Assembly (NCBI GenBank): GCA_910584915.1
Contig: CAJUDM010000023.1
Span: 9,822 to 73,821, forward strand
DNA: 64,000 nt
Source of the DNA: an uncultured Lachnospiraceae bacterium
Lineage (GTDB): Bacteria; Bacillota; Clostridia; Lachnospirales; Lachnospiraceae
Reading direction: 5' to 3'
The position numbers were made by a program, and so were the translations under genes. Below the pieces are notes generated by a model. It did no database searches. It saw only the letters and a program-made list of their open reading frames with translations, and had not been told where the DNA came from. Of this stretch, positions 25,792 to 33,700 are shown in pieces; position 1 is the first letter of the stretch; each line of letters starts with the position of its first letter.

Positions 25792-26601
25792 ATGATCAAA
25801 TTGATAGCCAGCGATTTGGACGGCACACTCGTCTCCGGCAATATGTCGGACCTTCCGGCAGGTTTTCCGGAAGTTGTCAGGGAACTGAAAAAAAGAGACA
25901 TACTTTTCGCCGCCGCCAGCGGCAGGCAGTACCATAACCTGCGGCGGCTTTTCCGCGAGGTAAAAGATGAAATAGCCTATATCTGCGAAAACGGGGCACT
26001 TACCGTCTACCAGGGGGAAGTTCTCGACAGGGTGGAGATACCCCTGGAGACCGCCATCCCCATCATCCGCCGTCTGGAGAAAGAGCCCGGCACGGAGGTC
26101 CTTGTCTCCGGCGCCTTCACCAGCTATATCCGCCCGAAAGAGCCGCTCTTTGAACAATATATAAAAAATATGGGAAATCAATATAAGATCGTGCCAGACC
26201 TGGCTGATATCGGGGAGCCCATTATCAAACTGGCTCTTTTTGAAAAGGAAGGGACCGAGGAAAGGGACCGCCAGGCTTACTGGCAGGACCAGTTTAAGCG
26301 TTCCGACGCCTTCCCCTGGGACGTCAAAGTGGTGACTTCCGGCTCTCTCTGGCTGGATTTCCTGTTCCCCGATGCCCACAAAGGTGTAGGAATACAGGCG
26401 CTCTCGAACCATCTCGGCATCCGCAGGGAGGAGATCCTCTCTTTCGGCGACAATTACAACGATATCGAAATGTTCAGGGCAAGCGGCGTCAGCGTCGCGG
26501 TGGAAAATGCCCGCCCCGGCATCAAAGAACTGTGCGATCACACTGCGCCTTCGGTTATGGAATTTATCGATCATATATTAAAAACGGGCTTTTTACTCTG
26601 A
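25792..26601 (+). CDS. HAD-superfamily phosphatase (Cof type)
   Basis: 269 aa. Motif I is LIASDLDGTLVSG at the N-terminus, motif II AAASGRQ, and the C-terminal motifs III/IV are K(GVGIQALSNH) and SFGDNYNDIEMFRASG, typical of Cof-like sugar-phosphate or flavin phosphatases with a C2 cap. I start at MIKLIASD because this is the family N-terminus; the ribosome binding site is weak, so the start is less sure. It follows the AraC gene by 154 nt on the same strand and ends in a terminator. Confidence 0.88.
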   Translation: MIKLIASDLDGTLVSGNMSDLPAGFPEVVRELKKRDILFAAASGRQYHNLRRLFREVKDEIAYICENGALTVYQGEVLDRVEIPLETAIPIIRRLEKEPGTEVLVSGAFTSYIRPKEPLFEQYIKNMGNQYKIVPDLADIGEPIIKLALFEKEGTEERDRQAYWQDQFKRSDAFPWDVKVVTSGSLWLDFLFPDAHKGVGIQALSNHLGIRREEILSFGDNYNDIEMFRASGVSVAVENARPGIKELCDHTAPSVMEFIDHILKTGFLL

Positions 26602-26613
26602 GCCCGTTTCTAT
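26581..26613 (+). terminator. Rho-independent terminator after the HAD gene
   Basis: AAACGGGCT (26582-26590) pairs with AGCCCGTTT (26601-26609), with a run of T in the loop and TTTCT after it. It overlaps the HAD stop codon and can also act on the convergent AraC gene. Confidence 0.75.
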
Positions 26614-26615
26614 TC

Positions 26616-27521
26616 TCACCCTTCCTTCCGCCCCGACCTGCGGTATTCTTTCGGAGTACAGCCGATCATCTTCAAAAAACTTTTGCCGAAATAGCTGCCG
26701 GAGCTGAACCCGCATTTTTCCGCTATCTCCGTAATACTGTCCTCCGTACCGAGCAACAGCTCCGCCGCCGATCTGATCCGGTAATCGTTCAGGTAATTTC
26801 CCGGCGACATCCCTATTTTATTCTGAAAGCAGCGCCCGCACTCCCGCACACTGATATTCGCCGATCCCGCGATCATCTCTATCGATAATTTTTCACTGAA
26901 ATGCTCCTGAATATATTTCATCATGATCAGAATCCGCGTGGAATCCGCAGGGCTCTCCACCTCTCTCAGCGACAATGATGAGGCGGCGTCTTTATACAGA
27001 AAATACCACAATTCTGACAGAAGAGAACGAACGGCAAACTCATAGCCCTCCTCCCTCTTTTCATACACTTCCGCCAGCCTGAACATATTCTCTATCACGC
27101 GGATTCTCTTGATATCATCCGGCAATATTCTATACATGCCCGGTCCGAGGTTTTTCAGGACAGGTTCTATGTATCTCTTCTCATAAACGCTGCCGAACAT
27201 ACCGCCGACCAGATATTTATCAAATAAATGTGCATATATTCTGCCTCCCCTGCCCCTTGCGCTGACAGTATGCAGAACATCCGAATTGATAAAAACCGCC
27301 TCTCCCCTGCGCAGAATGATCGAGCTGTCCGGTGTTTTATACTCCACTTCACCCTCCTCCACATAATCGATCTCCAGAGCCGAATGCCAGTGCCATGCGA
27401 TCTTTCTCCCGATACACTCATCCATACGGCGGAACATGCACACATAAGGAAATTCTTCCGAATAACCCGGCAGTATCTCTTCCCTGTTACTTTTCAATTC
27501 CAGATATGGTGTCGCGATCAT
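26616..27521 (-). CDS. AraC-family transcriptional regulator
   Basis: 301 aa. N-terminal cupin-like sensor (AWHWHSALEIDYVEEGEVEY, LRRGEAVFINSDVLHTVSA), then the AraC HTH pair over about the last 100 residues ending CGFSSGSYFGKSFLKMIGCT. The ribosome binding site is poor and the start is the only reasonable one at the domain edge. It faces the HAD gene and has no co-transcribed partner, so its target cannot be told from position. It could regulate rhamnose genes or the downstream microcompartment. Confidence 0.9.
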   Translation of the reverse strand: MIATPYLELKSNREEILPGYSEEFPYVCMFRRMDECIGRKIAWHWHSALEIDYVEEGEVEYKTPDSSIILRRGEAVFINSDVLHTVSARGRGGRIYAHLFDKYLVGGMFGSVYEKRYIEPVLKNLGPGMYRILPDDIKRIRVIENMFRLAEVYEKREEGYEFAVRSLLSELWYFLYKDAASSLSLREVESPADSTRILIMMKYIQEHFSEKLSIEMIAGSANISVRECGRCFQNKIGMSPGNYLNDYRIRSAAELLLGTEDSITEIAEKCGFSSGSYFGKSFLKMIGCTPKEYRRSGRKEG

Positions 27522-27810
27522 CCGTCACTTACCTCTCCACACTGATCCCGTTTTCTGATTTCATTTTCTGTTCTCATTTTCTGATTTCAATATAGTTTAC
27601 TGCTCTTTCACATTATTTTCAAGAATATATCGCCCGATTCTGGCAGAATTTTACCAATATATCTTCGAAATACGTCCTATTCTTTATAATATATGTCCGT
27701 ATTTATGTTTAAATTTTTGTTGTTCCCGGATAAAATGGTAAAAAGAGATACATCAAGACACCTTGTCCGCTCATTGCAGGCAAGGCTTACTCTGACAGGA
27801 GGTAAAGATA

Positions 27811-28014
27811 ATGCTCATAAAAAAAGAAAAAAATACTGCCCATCTCGCTGAAATGATAGAGAATTCCCCCTGTCCTGTCTATATTATACTGGACGGTGAA
27901 AAAATAGAGTTAACGGAAAACCGCCGCCTGCTGAACCTGTTCAGAAAATACTGGAAACTGGAAGATGTCACGGAGGTAACCCTGGAGATGGAAAATGCGG
28001 ACTTTCTATTGTAA
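27811..28014 (+). CDS. Small hypothetical protein, 67 aa
   Basis: A strong AGGAGG site lies about 8 nt before the ATG and a TATAAT hexamer stands near 27687. The product begins MLIKKEKNTAHLAEMIENSP and is acidic at the C-terminus with a leucine-rich middle (RRLLNLFRKYWKL). It has no membrane segment, Cys cluster or recognised domain. It is convergent with the DeoR gene and overlaps its end by 9 nt. I do not recognise it; the ribosome binding site is the main evidence that it is real. Confidence 0.6.
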   Translation: MLIKKEKNTAHLAEMIENSPCPVYIILDGEKIELTENRRLLNLFRKYWKLEDVTEVTLEMENADFLL

Positions 28015-28782
28015 TCTCTGCCCCGGATAATAACACCGAACCCCCATCTGCTTAAACCTCGCCAGCCATTCATCCGCCGGCTTTTCATCCGTCACCACGA
28101 TATCCATCTCGGACAGGCCGGCAATCTGGGAAAATGCGATCTTCCCGAACTTTGTCTTATCCACCGCGATGATCCTGTGCTTTGCCGATTTCAGCATAAC
28201 CCGTTTCGGCTGGGCAAATTCTTCATTGCTGTCGGTGAGTCCCCGCTCAAGGTCAAACCCTTTGCCCGAAACGATCGCGATCTCCACATTATAAGAATCC
28301 AGCGCCTCAATCGCCTTAGGGCCTACCAGCGCAAGATACCCCTCCTTCAACCTGCCGCCCGAAGAAATGATATCCCAGTCGCTGACATCCGCAAGCTCGA
28401 TCACGATCTCGATCGAGTTGGTCACAAGAGTGATCCGCTCCTTCTGCTTGATCGCCTTCGCGATAAAAACGCTGGTCGTCGAAGCATCCATCGCGATATG
28501 ATCCCCATCCTGGATCATCTCGGCGATCAACTCCGCAATCTTCTGCTTCCCCGCCACATTCTTTTTCTTCCGGATATTGAAAGGCATATCGATACTGGTA
28601 TTTTCATTGATCACGGCACCGCCGTAACTCTTCACCGCCAGCCCGTCCTTGTCCAGCTTGTCAAGGTCCCTCCGGATCGTCTCCTCCGAAACCCCGTACA
28701 ACTGACTGAGCTCACTGACCACCACCCGCTTCTCTTCCTGTAGCTTCTCCAATATCAAATTACGTCTCTCCAAAGCAAGCAT
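28006..28782 (-). CDS. DeoR/GlpR-family transcriptional regulator of the microcompartment operon
   Basis: 258 aa. N-terminal DeoR helix-turn-helix (ILEKLQEEKRVVVSELSQLY, GVSEETIRRDLDKLD) and the DeoRC sugar-phosphate-binding domain with ISSGGRLKEGYLALVGP and DKTKFGKIAFSQ. GAGGGAGAAG precedes the ATG. It lies downstream of all microcompartment genes, separated from the last by a 164-bp palindrome. DeoR regulators end fucose/rhamnose-type microcompartment loci elsewhere, and the effector is probably fuculose- or rhamnulose-1-phosphate or DHAP. Confidence 0.92.
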   Translation of the reverse strand: MLALERRNLILEKLQEEKRVVVSELSQLYGVSEETIRRDLDKLDKDGLAVKSYGGAVINENTSIDMPFNIRKKKNVAGKQKIAELIAEMIQDGDHIAMDASTTSVFIAKAIKQKERITLVTNSIEIVIELADVSDWDIISSGGRLKEGYLALVGPKAIEALDSYNVEIAIVSGKGFDLERGLTDSNEEFAQPKRVMLKSAKHRIIAVDKTKFGKIAFSQIAGLSEMDIVVTDEKPADEWLARFKQMGVRCYYPGQRLQ

Positions 28783-28842
28783 ACGGCTTCTCCCTCTAAT
28801 CTTTTATCCCCCAAGTCGGCTGCCTCTTCCAATAACCCTGGC

Positions 28843-29006
28843 GGGTGTCATACGGAGTAATATATCCCTGGCAGTGCCCTTTAAAAAACGCCGGCACTTA
28901 GCGAATGCGGAATTTTCCCTGAAAATTTCGTATGAGCTTAGTACCGCTGCGTTTTTTATGAACGAAAGTGTGGCACAGAAGGGATATATTACTCCGTGTG
29001 ACACCC
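28843..29006. repeat. 164-bp near-perfect palindrome between pduT-like and deoR genes
   Basis: Outer arms GGGTGTCATACGGAGTAATA (start at 28843, 26 bp in all) and the complementary 28981-29006 differ at one position. Inner matches include AAAAAACGC/GCGTTTTTT and GAATTTTCCCTGAAAATTTC at the centre. The structure begins 12 nt after the last shell-gene stop. It could be a miniature inverted-repeat element or a large RNA structure controlling deoR read-through. No transposase and no obvious target-site duplication was seen. Confidence 0.8.
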
Positions 29007-29018
29007 TCACAACCTATT

Positions 29019-29567
29019 TTAAAGCACCGACTTACAAACCTGCTCATCCGGCTGCGCAATAACCGATGAATCCAGATACATCCCCTTTGGTCCCACCTCC
29101 GCGATAGCCCTGTCAATTGCCGCTTCCACCGCCGCCACCTCGCCGGTCAGAAACATATAGGATTTTCCGCACATCCCTTTCGCGATACGCAGTTCGATCA
29201 GATCCACGATGGCTGTCTTTGCCGCCACATCCGCCGCCTGGATGATCGCCGCCGCGTCGAAAGTCTCCAGAATACCGAGGGCGCGCACCTTCTCTAAATG
29301 TGTCGTCCCGTAAATAGCCGGAAAGATGGATTCATGAGGATTTCCCAGCACAAAACTGTCGATCAGATTTTCGCTGTACTGCGTTGTCGCATTCTTCACC
29401 GCCGCATCCACAGCGCTCAGGTCCCCCGCTATGATCGCTATATATTTACCCGGACAGACTGTCTCCGCTTCGATCAGTTCCACATCGGAAGTCTTTACCA
29501 TGTTATCCGTGGCAACCACACCGGAAGAAACCGTCTTAAATTCAATCATTCCAATCGCTCTGCTCAT
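29019..29567 (-). CDS. pduT: Tandem-domain microcompartment shell protein (PduT-like, BMC-T)
   Basis: 182 aa with two BMC folds (about residues 3-85 and 95-178). It forms pseudohexameric trimers in the shell. Cys38, in LIEAETVCPGKY, matches the position of the cysteine that holds a 4Fe-4S cluster at the trimer axis in Salmonella PduT, so an electron-conducting pore is likely. The second domain starts ALGILETFDAAAIIQAADVA. GGAGG lies upstream. It directly follows the PduS-like electron carrier gene, its known partner. Confidence 0.93.
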   Translation of the reverse strand: MSRAIGMIEFKTVSSGVVATDNMVKTSDVELIEAETVCPGKYIAIIAGDLSAVDAAVKNATTQYSENLIDSFVLGNPHESIFPAIYGTTHLEKVRALGILETFDAAAIIQAADVAAKTAIVDLIELRIAKGMCGKSYMFLTGEVAAVEAAIDRAIAEVGPKGMYLDSSVIAQPDEQVCKSVL

Positions 29568-29712
29568 CTATCTATCCTCCACGCTCTTCAATCCCTGTTA
29601 TAGCCAGGCAAAAACTTCCTTTTCCCGCCGCATCGGGCGTACATTACAACAGCAACAGGCTTCTCTGTACACCCGTACATCAAAATCTTCTGACAAACCT
29701 GCCGGCTTTCTC

Positions 29713-31047
29713 TCAGCCTCTCTCCCTCCGGATCGTCACCGCACCGTTATCCACCGCTGTCACCCGTCCGTCTATCGGCGCATGTATCGCCACGCTCAAT
29801 CCCTTACCCGGATTTCCCACAACATCCCCGGCTTTTACCATATCCCCGACATTCACCGCCGGCACTGCCGGCGCTCCGATATGCTGGCTCATCTTCACTG
29901 TCACCACCGGCATATCCGCCACCCGGTCCCGCAGCGGCGCGGGCACATTGTATTTGGAGAGCCCCAGCCTTGCCTCTAAGCGCATCTCCGGCACCTTCCG
30001 GTACTCCCTGGACTTTTTCACCGGCGCAGGCTTCACATCCGCCGGCGGCTTCACTCCCGCTTTCTTCAGCCCGTCCTTACATTCCGCGATCAGGCTTCTC
30101 GGCGCCAGCCCCTGGGGACAGGCGTACATCTCGCACACGCCGCAGGAACTGCAGAAGGATGTATTCAAAAATGCCTCGATATGCTGAAAATCCTGGTTTG
30201 CCGCCGAGCGCATAAACAAATGCGGTTCGATCGGATGTCCCAGCGCATGCCTCGGACAGAGGCTCGTACATGTCTCACACTGACAGCAGGAGGACGCCGC
30301 CCGCTTTAATTCCAGAGACGCCTTGCTCTTCTTGCGCTGTACGATCTGATGGTCCTTCGGCAGCACGATGACCGCATTGGTCGTCTTCGTCACCGGCATT
30401 TCCGCATCCCCGATGAATCCCATCATCGGACCGCCGATAAAATACACAGGTTCCTTTGTCGTGACCTCTCCCGCCAAGGCAACCACATCCTCTATCTTAC
30501 ATCCCACAGGCACCCTGACCGAAACGGGATGTTCCACTTCTCCCACGACGGATACCACCTTATCCGTCACCGGCGCCCCGAATTCCACTGCGCGATATAT
30601 ATTATACATCGTCTCCACATTGAATACGGCTACGCCCGCCTCTATCGGCAATCCGCCCGGCCTGATAACCTTGCCGGTTGCCTCATAGACCAGTACGACT
30701 TCGTCTCCCATCGGATACGCGCTGTCCAAAAGCTTGATCGAGAGCTTCGGGAACTCCCCGATATACTGTTTCAAAGCCTGTATGGTTTCCTTATATTCAC
30801 CTTTAATTCCGATAATGCCGCTGCCCGCATGAACCGTGTCCGCCACCATGCTGAAAGTTTTCATGATCTCATAGGCGTATTCTTTCAAAAGCTGTCTGTG
30901 GAGTTTCAGCAAAGGCTCACACTCCGCACAGTTCAAAAGAATCGTCTCAGCCCTCTCATCCAGTTTTGCGTAGGTGGGAAATCCCGCCCCGCCGGCTCCC
31001 ACGATCCCGCTTTTTTGCAACAGATCCTTTAATTCCTGTAATTCCAT
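29713..31047 (-). CDS. pduS: PduS-like iron-sulfur flavoprotein (RnfC-related electron carrier)
   Basis: 444 aa. N-terminal nucleotide/FMN-binding glycine-rich segment VGAGGAGFPTYAKL, an SLBB domain (about residues 140-220), then two cluster motifs, CCQCETCTSLCP and CSSCGVCEMYACP, and a C-terminal lipoyl-like barrel (VNVGDMVKAGDVVGNPGKG). In B12-type systems PduS helps reduce cobalamin; here the dehydratase is B12-independent, so it more likely regenerates NAD+ or NADH or passes electrons through PduT. Located between the vertex protein and pduT. Confidence 0.92.
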   Translation of the reverse strand: MELQELKDLLQKSGIVGAGGAGFPTYAKLDERAETILLNCAECEPLLKLHRQLLKEYAYEIMKTFSMVADTVHAGSGIIGIKGEYKETIQALKQYIGEFPKLSIKLLDSAYPMGDEVVLVYEATGKVIRPGGLPIEAGVAVFNVETMYNIYRAVEFGAPVTDKVVSVVGEVEHPVSVRVPVGCKIEDVVALAGEVTTKEPVYFIGGPMMGFIGDAEMPVTKTTNAVIVLPKDHQIVQRKKSKASLELKRAASSCCQCETCTSLCPRHALGHPIEPHLFMRSAANQDFQHIEAFLNTSFCSSCGVCEMYACPQGLAPRSLIAECKDGLKKAGVKPPADVKPAPVKKSREYRKVPEMRLEARLGLSKYNVPAPLRDRVADMPVVTVKMSQHIGAPAVPAVNVGDMVKAGDVVGNPGKGLSVAIHAPIDGRVTAVDNGAVTIRRERG

Positions 31048-31064
31048 AGTTTGCCTCCCGGCCT

Positions 31065-31331
31065 CTATATCAGCCCGCTGGCATCATCGATAATGCCGAC
31101 GATCGCCGCATCCACCGGCGCACTGTCCAGGCCGCATCCGATCCTCGCCGCGCTTCCCTGTGCCACCAGCACGTATTCCCCAATGCCGGCGCCTATATTG
31201 TCAATCGCCACAAACTGATTCGTATGTCCCGCCATCCTCTCCACCGGTTCAACGATCATAAATTTATTTCCGATCAGATTTTCGCTTTTTCTTGTGGAAA
31301 CAATACTTCCCACTACTTTAGCCGCTATCAT
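31065..31331 (-). CDS. Pentameric microcompartment vertex protein (EutN/CcmL, BMC-P)
   Basis: 88 aa EutN/CcmL fold: MIAAKVVGSIVSTRKSENLI at the start, GAGIGEYVLVAQGSAARI in the middle and DAAIVGIIDDASGL at the end. Pentamers cap the icosahedral vertices of the shell. Its ATG overlaps the stop of a preceding 63-codon frame (ATGA), and pduS follows after 17 nt. Confidence 0.93.
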   Translation of the reverse strand: MIAAKVVGSIVSTRKSENLIGNKFMIVEPVERMAGHTNQFVAIDNIGAGIGEYVLVAQGSAARIGCGLDSAPVDAAIVGIIDDASGLI

Positions 31332-31519
31332 ATTTTTCCCATTCCAGTCTTATTTTGGTCTTCTTCCGGTTTTCCGGATACCCTTCCCGCGCGCAGGAAA
31401 TCCCTTCTACACTTTTCGCTATATATTATATGCTTTTCACTGTATGCTGTTTCCCGGAAACACATCTGCGCGCCGTACAGGCATCCTTCTATTACATAAA
31501 CATTTTCTTTACCGCTCAA
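31328..31519 (-). CDS. Possible 63-aa translationally coupled ORF between pduL and the vertex gene
   Basis: The TTG start overlaps the pduL stop (TTGA) and its TGA overlaps the vertex-gene ATG (ATGA), so ribosomes could pass through all three genes. The protein would begin MSGKENVYVIEGCLYGAQ and is basic and cysteine-containing, with no known domain. Against it: the ribosome binding site is weak and the stretch includes ACTGTATGCTGTTTCC, which resembles the end of the R1 repeats, so it may be a repeat-derived spacer that merely lacks stops. Confidence 0.35.
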   Translation of the reverse strand: MSGKENVYVIEGCLYGAQMCFRETAYSEKHIIYSEKCRRDFLRAGRVSGKPEEDQNKTGMGKI

Positions 31520-32172
31520 CTTTTTCTGATGATCCTCACCGTATCACCCTGCGCGATTTTACTCGCGTTCGCCTCATCCGTATCAATATGCATTTCCAGC
31601 GTAAACGCTTCATTTACACGGATCTTTACATGATTGAAAACCGTTCCTCTTTCGTTATCCGCAGCTACCGACACGATATCGCCGTCCTTGCAGCCCGATG
31701 CCGACGCATCCGCCGGGGACATATGTATATGGCGCTGTGCCACAATGCAGCCCTCGTTCAGATACAGGACCCCTTTCGGTCCCACCAATGCGATCGGCGC
31801 ACTGCCTGCCACATTGCCGGATTCCCGAATCGGCGCCTTGATGCCCAGTGTTCTTGCATCCGTCGCAGATATCTCCACCTGGCTCTTGCTGCGACAAGGA
31901 CCAAGAATCCTGACATTTTCAATGGCACGCAGCTTCAGGCCCACGATCGTCACCAGCTCATTCGATGCAAACTGCCCGCCCATCAGATCCTTTTTCTTTG
32001 TTAGATGGTAGCCCTCTCCGAATAATGTCTCCACATGCTCCTGCGTCAGATGAACATGCCGGTTGGATACTCCCACAGGAACGAGAAAGCCTTTTTCACT
32101 CTTCTCCGCTTCCTGCCTGTTCAAGGCTTCAATCACCAATTTTGTAATCAGTTCCACATTATTTGTATCCAA
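31516..32172 (-). CDS. pduL: Phosphate propanoyltransferase
   Basis: 218 aa. PduL converts propionyl-CoA and phosphate to propionyl-phosphate and recycles CoA inside the shell. Two beta-barrel repeats carry the zinc-binding histidines in GVSNRHVHLTQEH and AQRHIHMSPADA, and the active-site arginine region is LGPCRSKSQVEIS. The TTG start at 32172 is chosen because AGGAG lies 7 nt upstream. The protein then begins with an amphipathic helix (NNVELITKLVIEALNRQ), an encapsulation peptide. The frame stays open upstream through the R1 repeats, which I regard as leader. Confidence 0.92.
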   Translation of the reverse strand: MDTNNVELITKLVIEALNRQEAEKSEKGFLVPVGVSNRHVHLTQEHVETLFGEGYHLTKKKDLMGGQFASNELVTIVGLKLRAIENVRILGPCRSKSQVEISATDARTLGIKAPIRESGNVAGSAPIALVGPKGVLYLNEGCIVAQRHIHMSPADASASGCKDGDIVSVAADNERGTVFNHVKIRVNEAFTLEMHIDTDEANASKIAQGDTVRIIRKS

Positions 32173-32184
32173 TTTGACACTCCT

Positions 32185-32398
32185 ATTCCAGTTCCGCATA
32201 CACCCTCCCAGCACACCGATACCAAAGACTAATTTACAGCCGCCCGGCGTCTGTAAATTGTCTTGTGCACTGTACGGGTGTATGCTGTTTTCCAGTTCCG
32301 CATACACCCTCCCAGCACACACTGCCCGAAGACGTTTCACAGCCGCTTCGCGTCTGCAAACCGTCTTGTGCGCTGTTCAGGTTCATGCTGTTTTCCAG
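32185..32398 (-). repeat. Intergenic repeat R1, tandem copies b and c (about 104 bp each)
   Basis: Two head-to-tail units start at 32188 and 32292 with CCAGTTCCGCATACACCCTC and end in TGCTGTTTTCC; a third begins at 32395 and degenerates. Inside each is a second inverted repeat (for example AATTTACAG/CTGTAAATT at 32232-32260). Unit ends are mutually complementary (GCATACACCC/GGGTGTATGC), so each can fold. The minus-strand end MRNWN-coding ATGCGGAACTGGAAT supplies sequence just before the pduL ribosome binding site. Confidence 0.75.
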
Positions 32399-32511
32399 TA
32401 CTCTTGTCAAACGCTCAGCACGCGCCATTCGCAAAACGCACCTGCGGTGCTCTCCGCTGCTTCGCAGCTCCTTTTGCTCATAAAATGGCGCTCCCTCAGA
32501 CGAAATGTGCT

Positions 32512-32542
32512 GTGAAAAATTCATGCAAGCATGATTTTTCAC
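32512..32542 (-). other. Hairpin downstream of the first PduA-like gene
   Basis: GTGAAAAA, then TCATGC/GCATGA with a 2-nt loop, then TTTTTCAC, 30 nt after the shell-gene stop. The TCATGCAAGCATGA core is repeated at 35570-35583. Between it and R1, GCGCCATT (about 32422) and AAATGGCGC (about 32483) can also pair. Confidence 0.55.
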
Positions 32543-32571
32543 TTCACATTACGTCTGGCTGAGCTGTTGCA

Positions 32572-32850
32572 CTATTTTACCTTCGGCAAAATCATTTCCA
32601 CATCATTGTGAGGACGAGGAATAACGTGTGTAGCGATCAACTCGCCCAATTTTGCAGCGCTGTTTGCGCCTGCCTCCACAGAAGATTTCACAGCCCCAAC
32701 ATCGCCGCGGACCATAACTGTTACAAGGCCGCTGCCGATCTTCTCCGTGCCGATCAGCGTAACGTTAGCTGCTTTACACATAGCATCCGCCGCCTCGATA
32801 GACGCTACCAGACCTCTTGTTTCAACCATTCCTAATGCTTCCTGTGCCAT
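32572..32850 (-). CDS. Hexameric microcompartment shell protein (PduA/PduJ-like, BMC-H)
   Basis: 92 aa single BMC domain: EALGMVETRGLVASIEAADA, then a metal/pore-lining strand region and VMVRGDVGAVKSSVEAGANS, ending NDVEMILPKVK. Flat hexamer forming shell facets with a central pore for diols and aldehydes. Very close to the paralogue at 33255-33530, with the DNA for the segment TEKIGSGLVTVMVRGDVGAV nearly unchanged. GGAGGAAATT precedes the ATG. Confidence 0.95.
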   Translation of the reverse strand: MAQEALGMVETRGLVASIEAADAMCKAANVTLIGTEKIGSGLVTVMVRGDVGAVKSSVEAGANSAAKLGELIATHVIPRPHNDVEMILPKVK

Positions 32851-32935
32851 AATGAATTTCCTCCTTCATTTTGTTTAGACCGGGGTTTTTACCCGTTATT
32901 TTAACTTTTATCTGACAAATTACTTTTTTGACGTA

Positions 32936-33244
32936 TCACATCTTTTCGAGCGCTTCCGCATCTTTGAACCTGCTGGCAGATTTCCGTACCAGCCTCACGA
33001 TCTCCGGGTGCGGATTTGCAATAACACCCTGTACCGCCGGCTTCTTTATACCGTTTTTTGCGGCTGTCTCAACTGCCTGTGTCACCGCCGACACATCCCC
33101 CTGCACGATCAGCGTCACCAATCGTCCGCCGAGCTTTCGCTCCCAGGTAGCCAGTTCTACATTTGCCGTCTTGCACATGATGTCCAGTGCGGTCATAGCC
33201 GGTACGACACCCTGTATTTCAATAAAGCCGTATGCGTTTCCCAT
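32936..33244 (-). CDS. BMC-H shell protein with C-terminal extension
   Basis: 102 aa. A BMC domain (GNAYGFIEIQGVVPAMTALD, RLVTLIVQGDVSAVTQAVET) is followed by about 15 extra charged residues (RKSASRFKDAEALEKM) not present in the PduA-like neighbours. It is more diverged than the flanking paralogues and may occupy special shell positions or bind cargo by its tail. GGAGT precedes the ATG; it starts 10 nt after the preceding shell gene. Confidence 0.92.
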   Translation of the reverse strand: MGNAYGFIEIQGVVPAMTALDIMCKTANVELATWERKLGGRLVTLIVQGDVSAVTQAVETAAKNGIKKPAVQGVIANPHPEIVRLVRKSASRFKDAEALEKM

Positions 33245-33254
33245 TGGTTACTCC

Positions 33255-33530
33255 TTAAATAGTAGGTAAAATCTTTTCCACATCGTTGTGAGGACGGGGA
33301 ATAACGTGCTGTGCTACCAGCTCACCCAGTCTGCTCGCTGCGGACGCGCCGGACTCCACCGCCGCTTTCACAGCTCCCACATCGCCGCGGACCATAACGG
33401 TTACAAGGCCGCTGCCGATCTTCTCTGTGCCGATCAGTGATACCTCTGCTGCTTTTGTCATTGCATCTGCCGCCTCGATCGCAGCGGTAAGGCCTCTTGT
33501 TTCGATCATTCCTAAAGCTTCCTGTGCCAT
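33255..33530 (-). CDS. Hexameric microcompartment shell protein (PduA/PduJ-like, BMC-H)
   Basis: 91 aa. Begins MAQEALGMIETRGLTAAIEA and contains the same TEKIGSGLVTVMVRGDVGAV core as the gene at 32572-32850. Probably a major facet protein. AGGAGG lies upstream of the ATG. Two near-identical major shell genes separated by the extended one recall the pduA/pduJ and cut/grp arrangements. Confidence 0.95.
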   Translation of the reverse strand: MAQEALGMIETRGLTAAIEAADAMTKAAEVSLIGTEKIGSGLVTVMVRGDVGAVKAAVESGASAASRLGELVAQHVIPRPHNDVEKILPTI

Positions 33531-33580
33531 ATGAATTTTTCCTCCTGAATTTAGTTATTTGTTGATTTTATGTTGTTATT

Positions 33581-33700
33581 GTATCGGGAAACTTCGCAAT
33601 TTCCTTCGGAAATCCCTTCGTATCTCGGGAAACTTCGCAAAATCCTTCGGATTTCCCGAAGTATCTGAAAATTATTTGCTCTGAGGGGCAAATAATTTTC
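33581..33700 (-). other. Array of three intercistronic hairpins between shell genes
   Basis: Units beginning GTATC at 33581, 33620 and 33661. The first two repeat CGGGAAACTTCGCAA...CCTTCGGA...TCCC (the second with a perfect TCGGGAAA/TTTCCCGA stem). The third has the 12-bp stem GAAAATTATTTG/CAAATAATTTTC and overlaps the stop codon of the upstream shell gene. Different sequences but the same spacing of about 40 nt point to structure rather than coding. Likely RNA processing or stability control ahead of the abundant facet protein. Confidence 0.65.

Noticed and set aside
28804..29116. Small ORFs within the palindrome
   Set aside because: They arise from symmetric sequence on both strands and have no ribosome binding sites.
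32160..32560. Possible CRISPR array in the repeats before pduL
   Set aside because: Only two to three units of 104 bp, divergent inside and with no short conserved repeat and spacer pattern; no cas genes.
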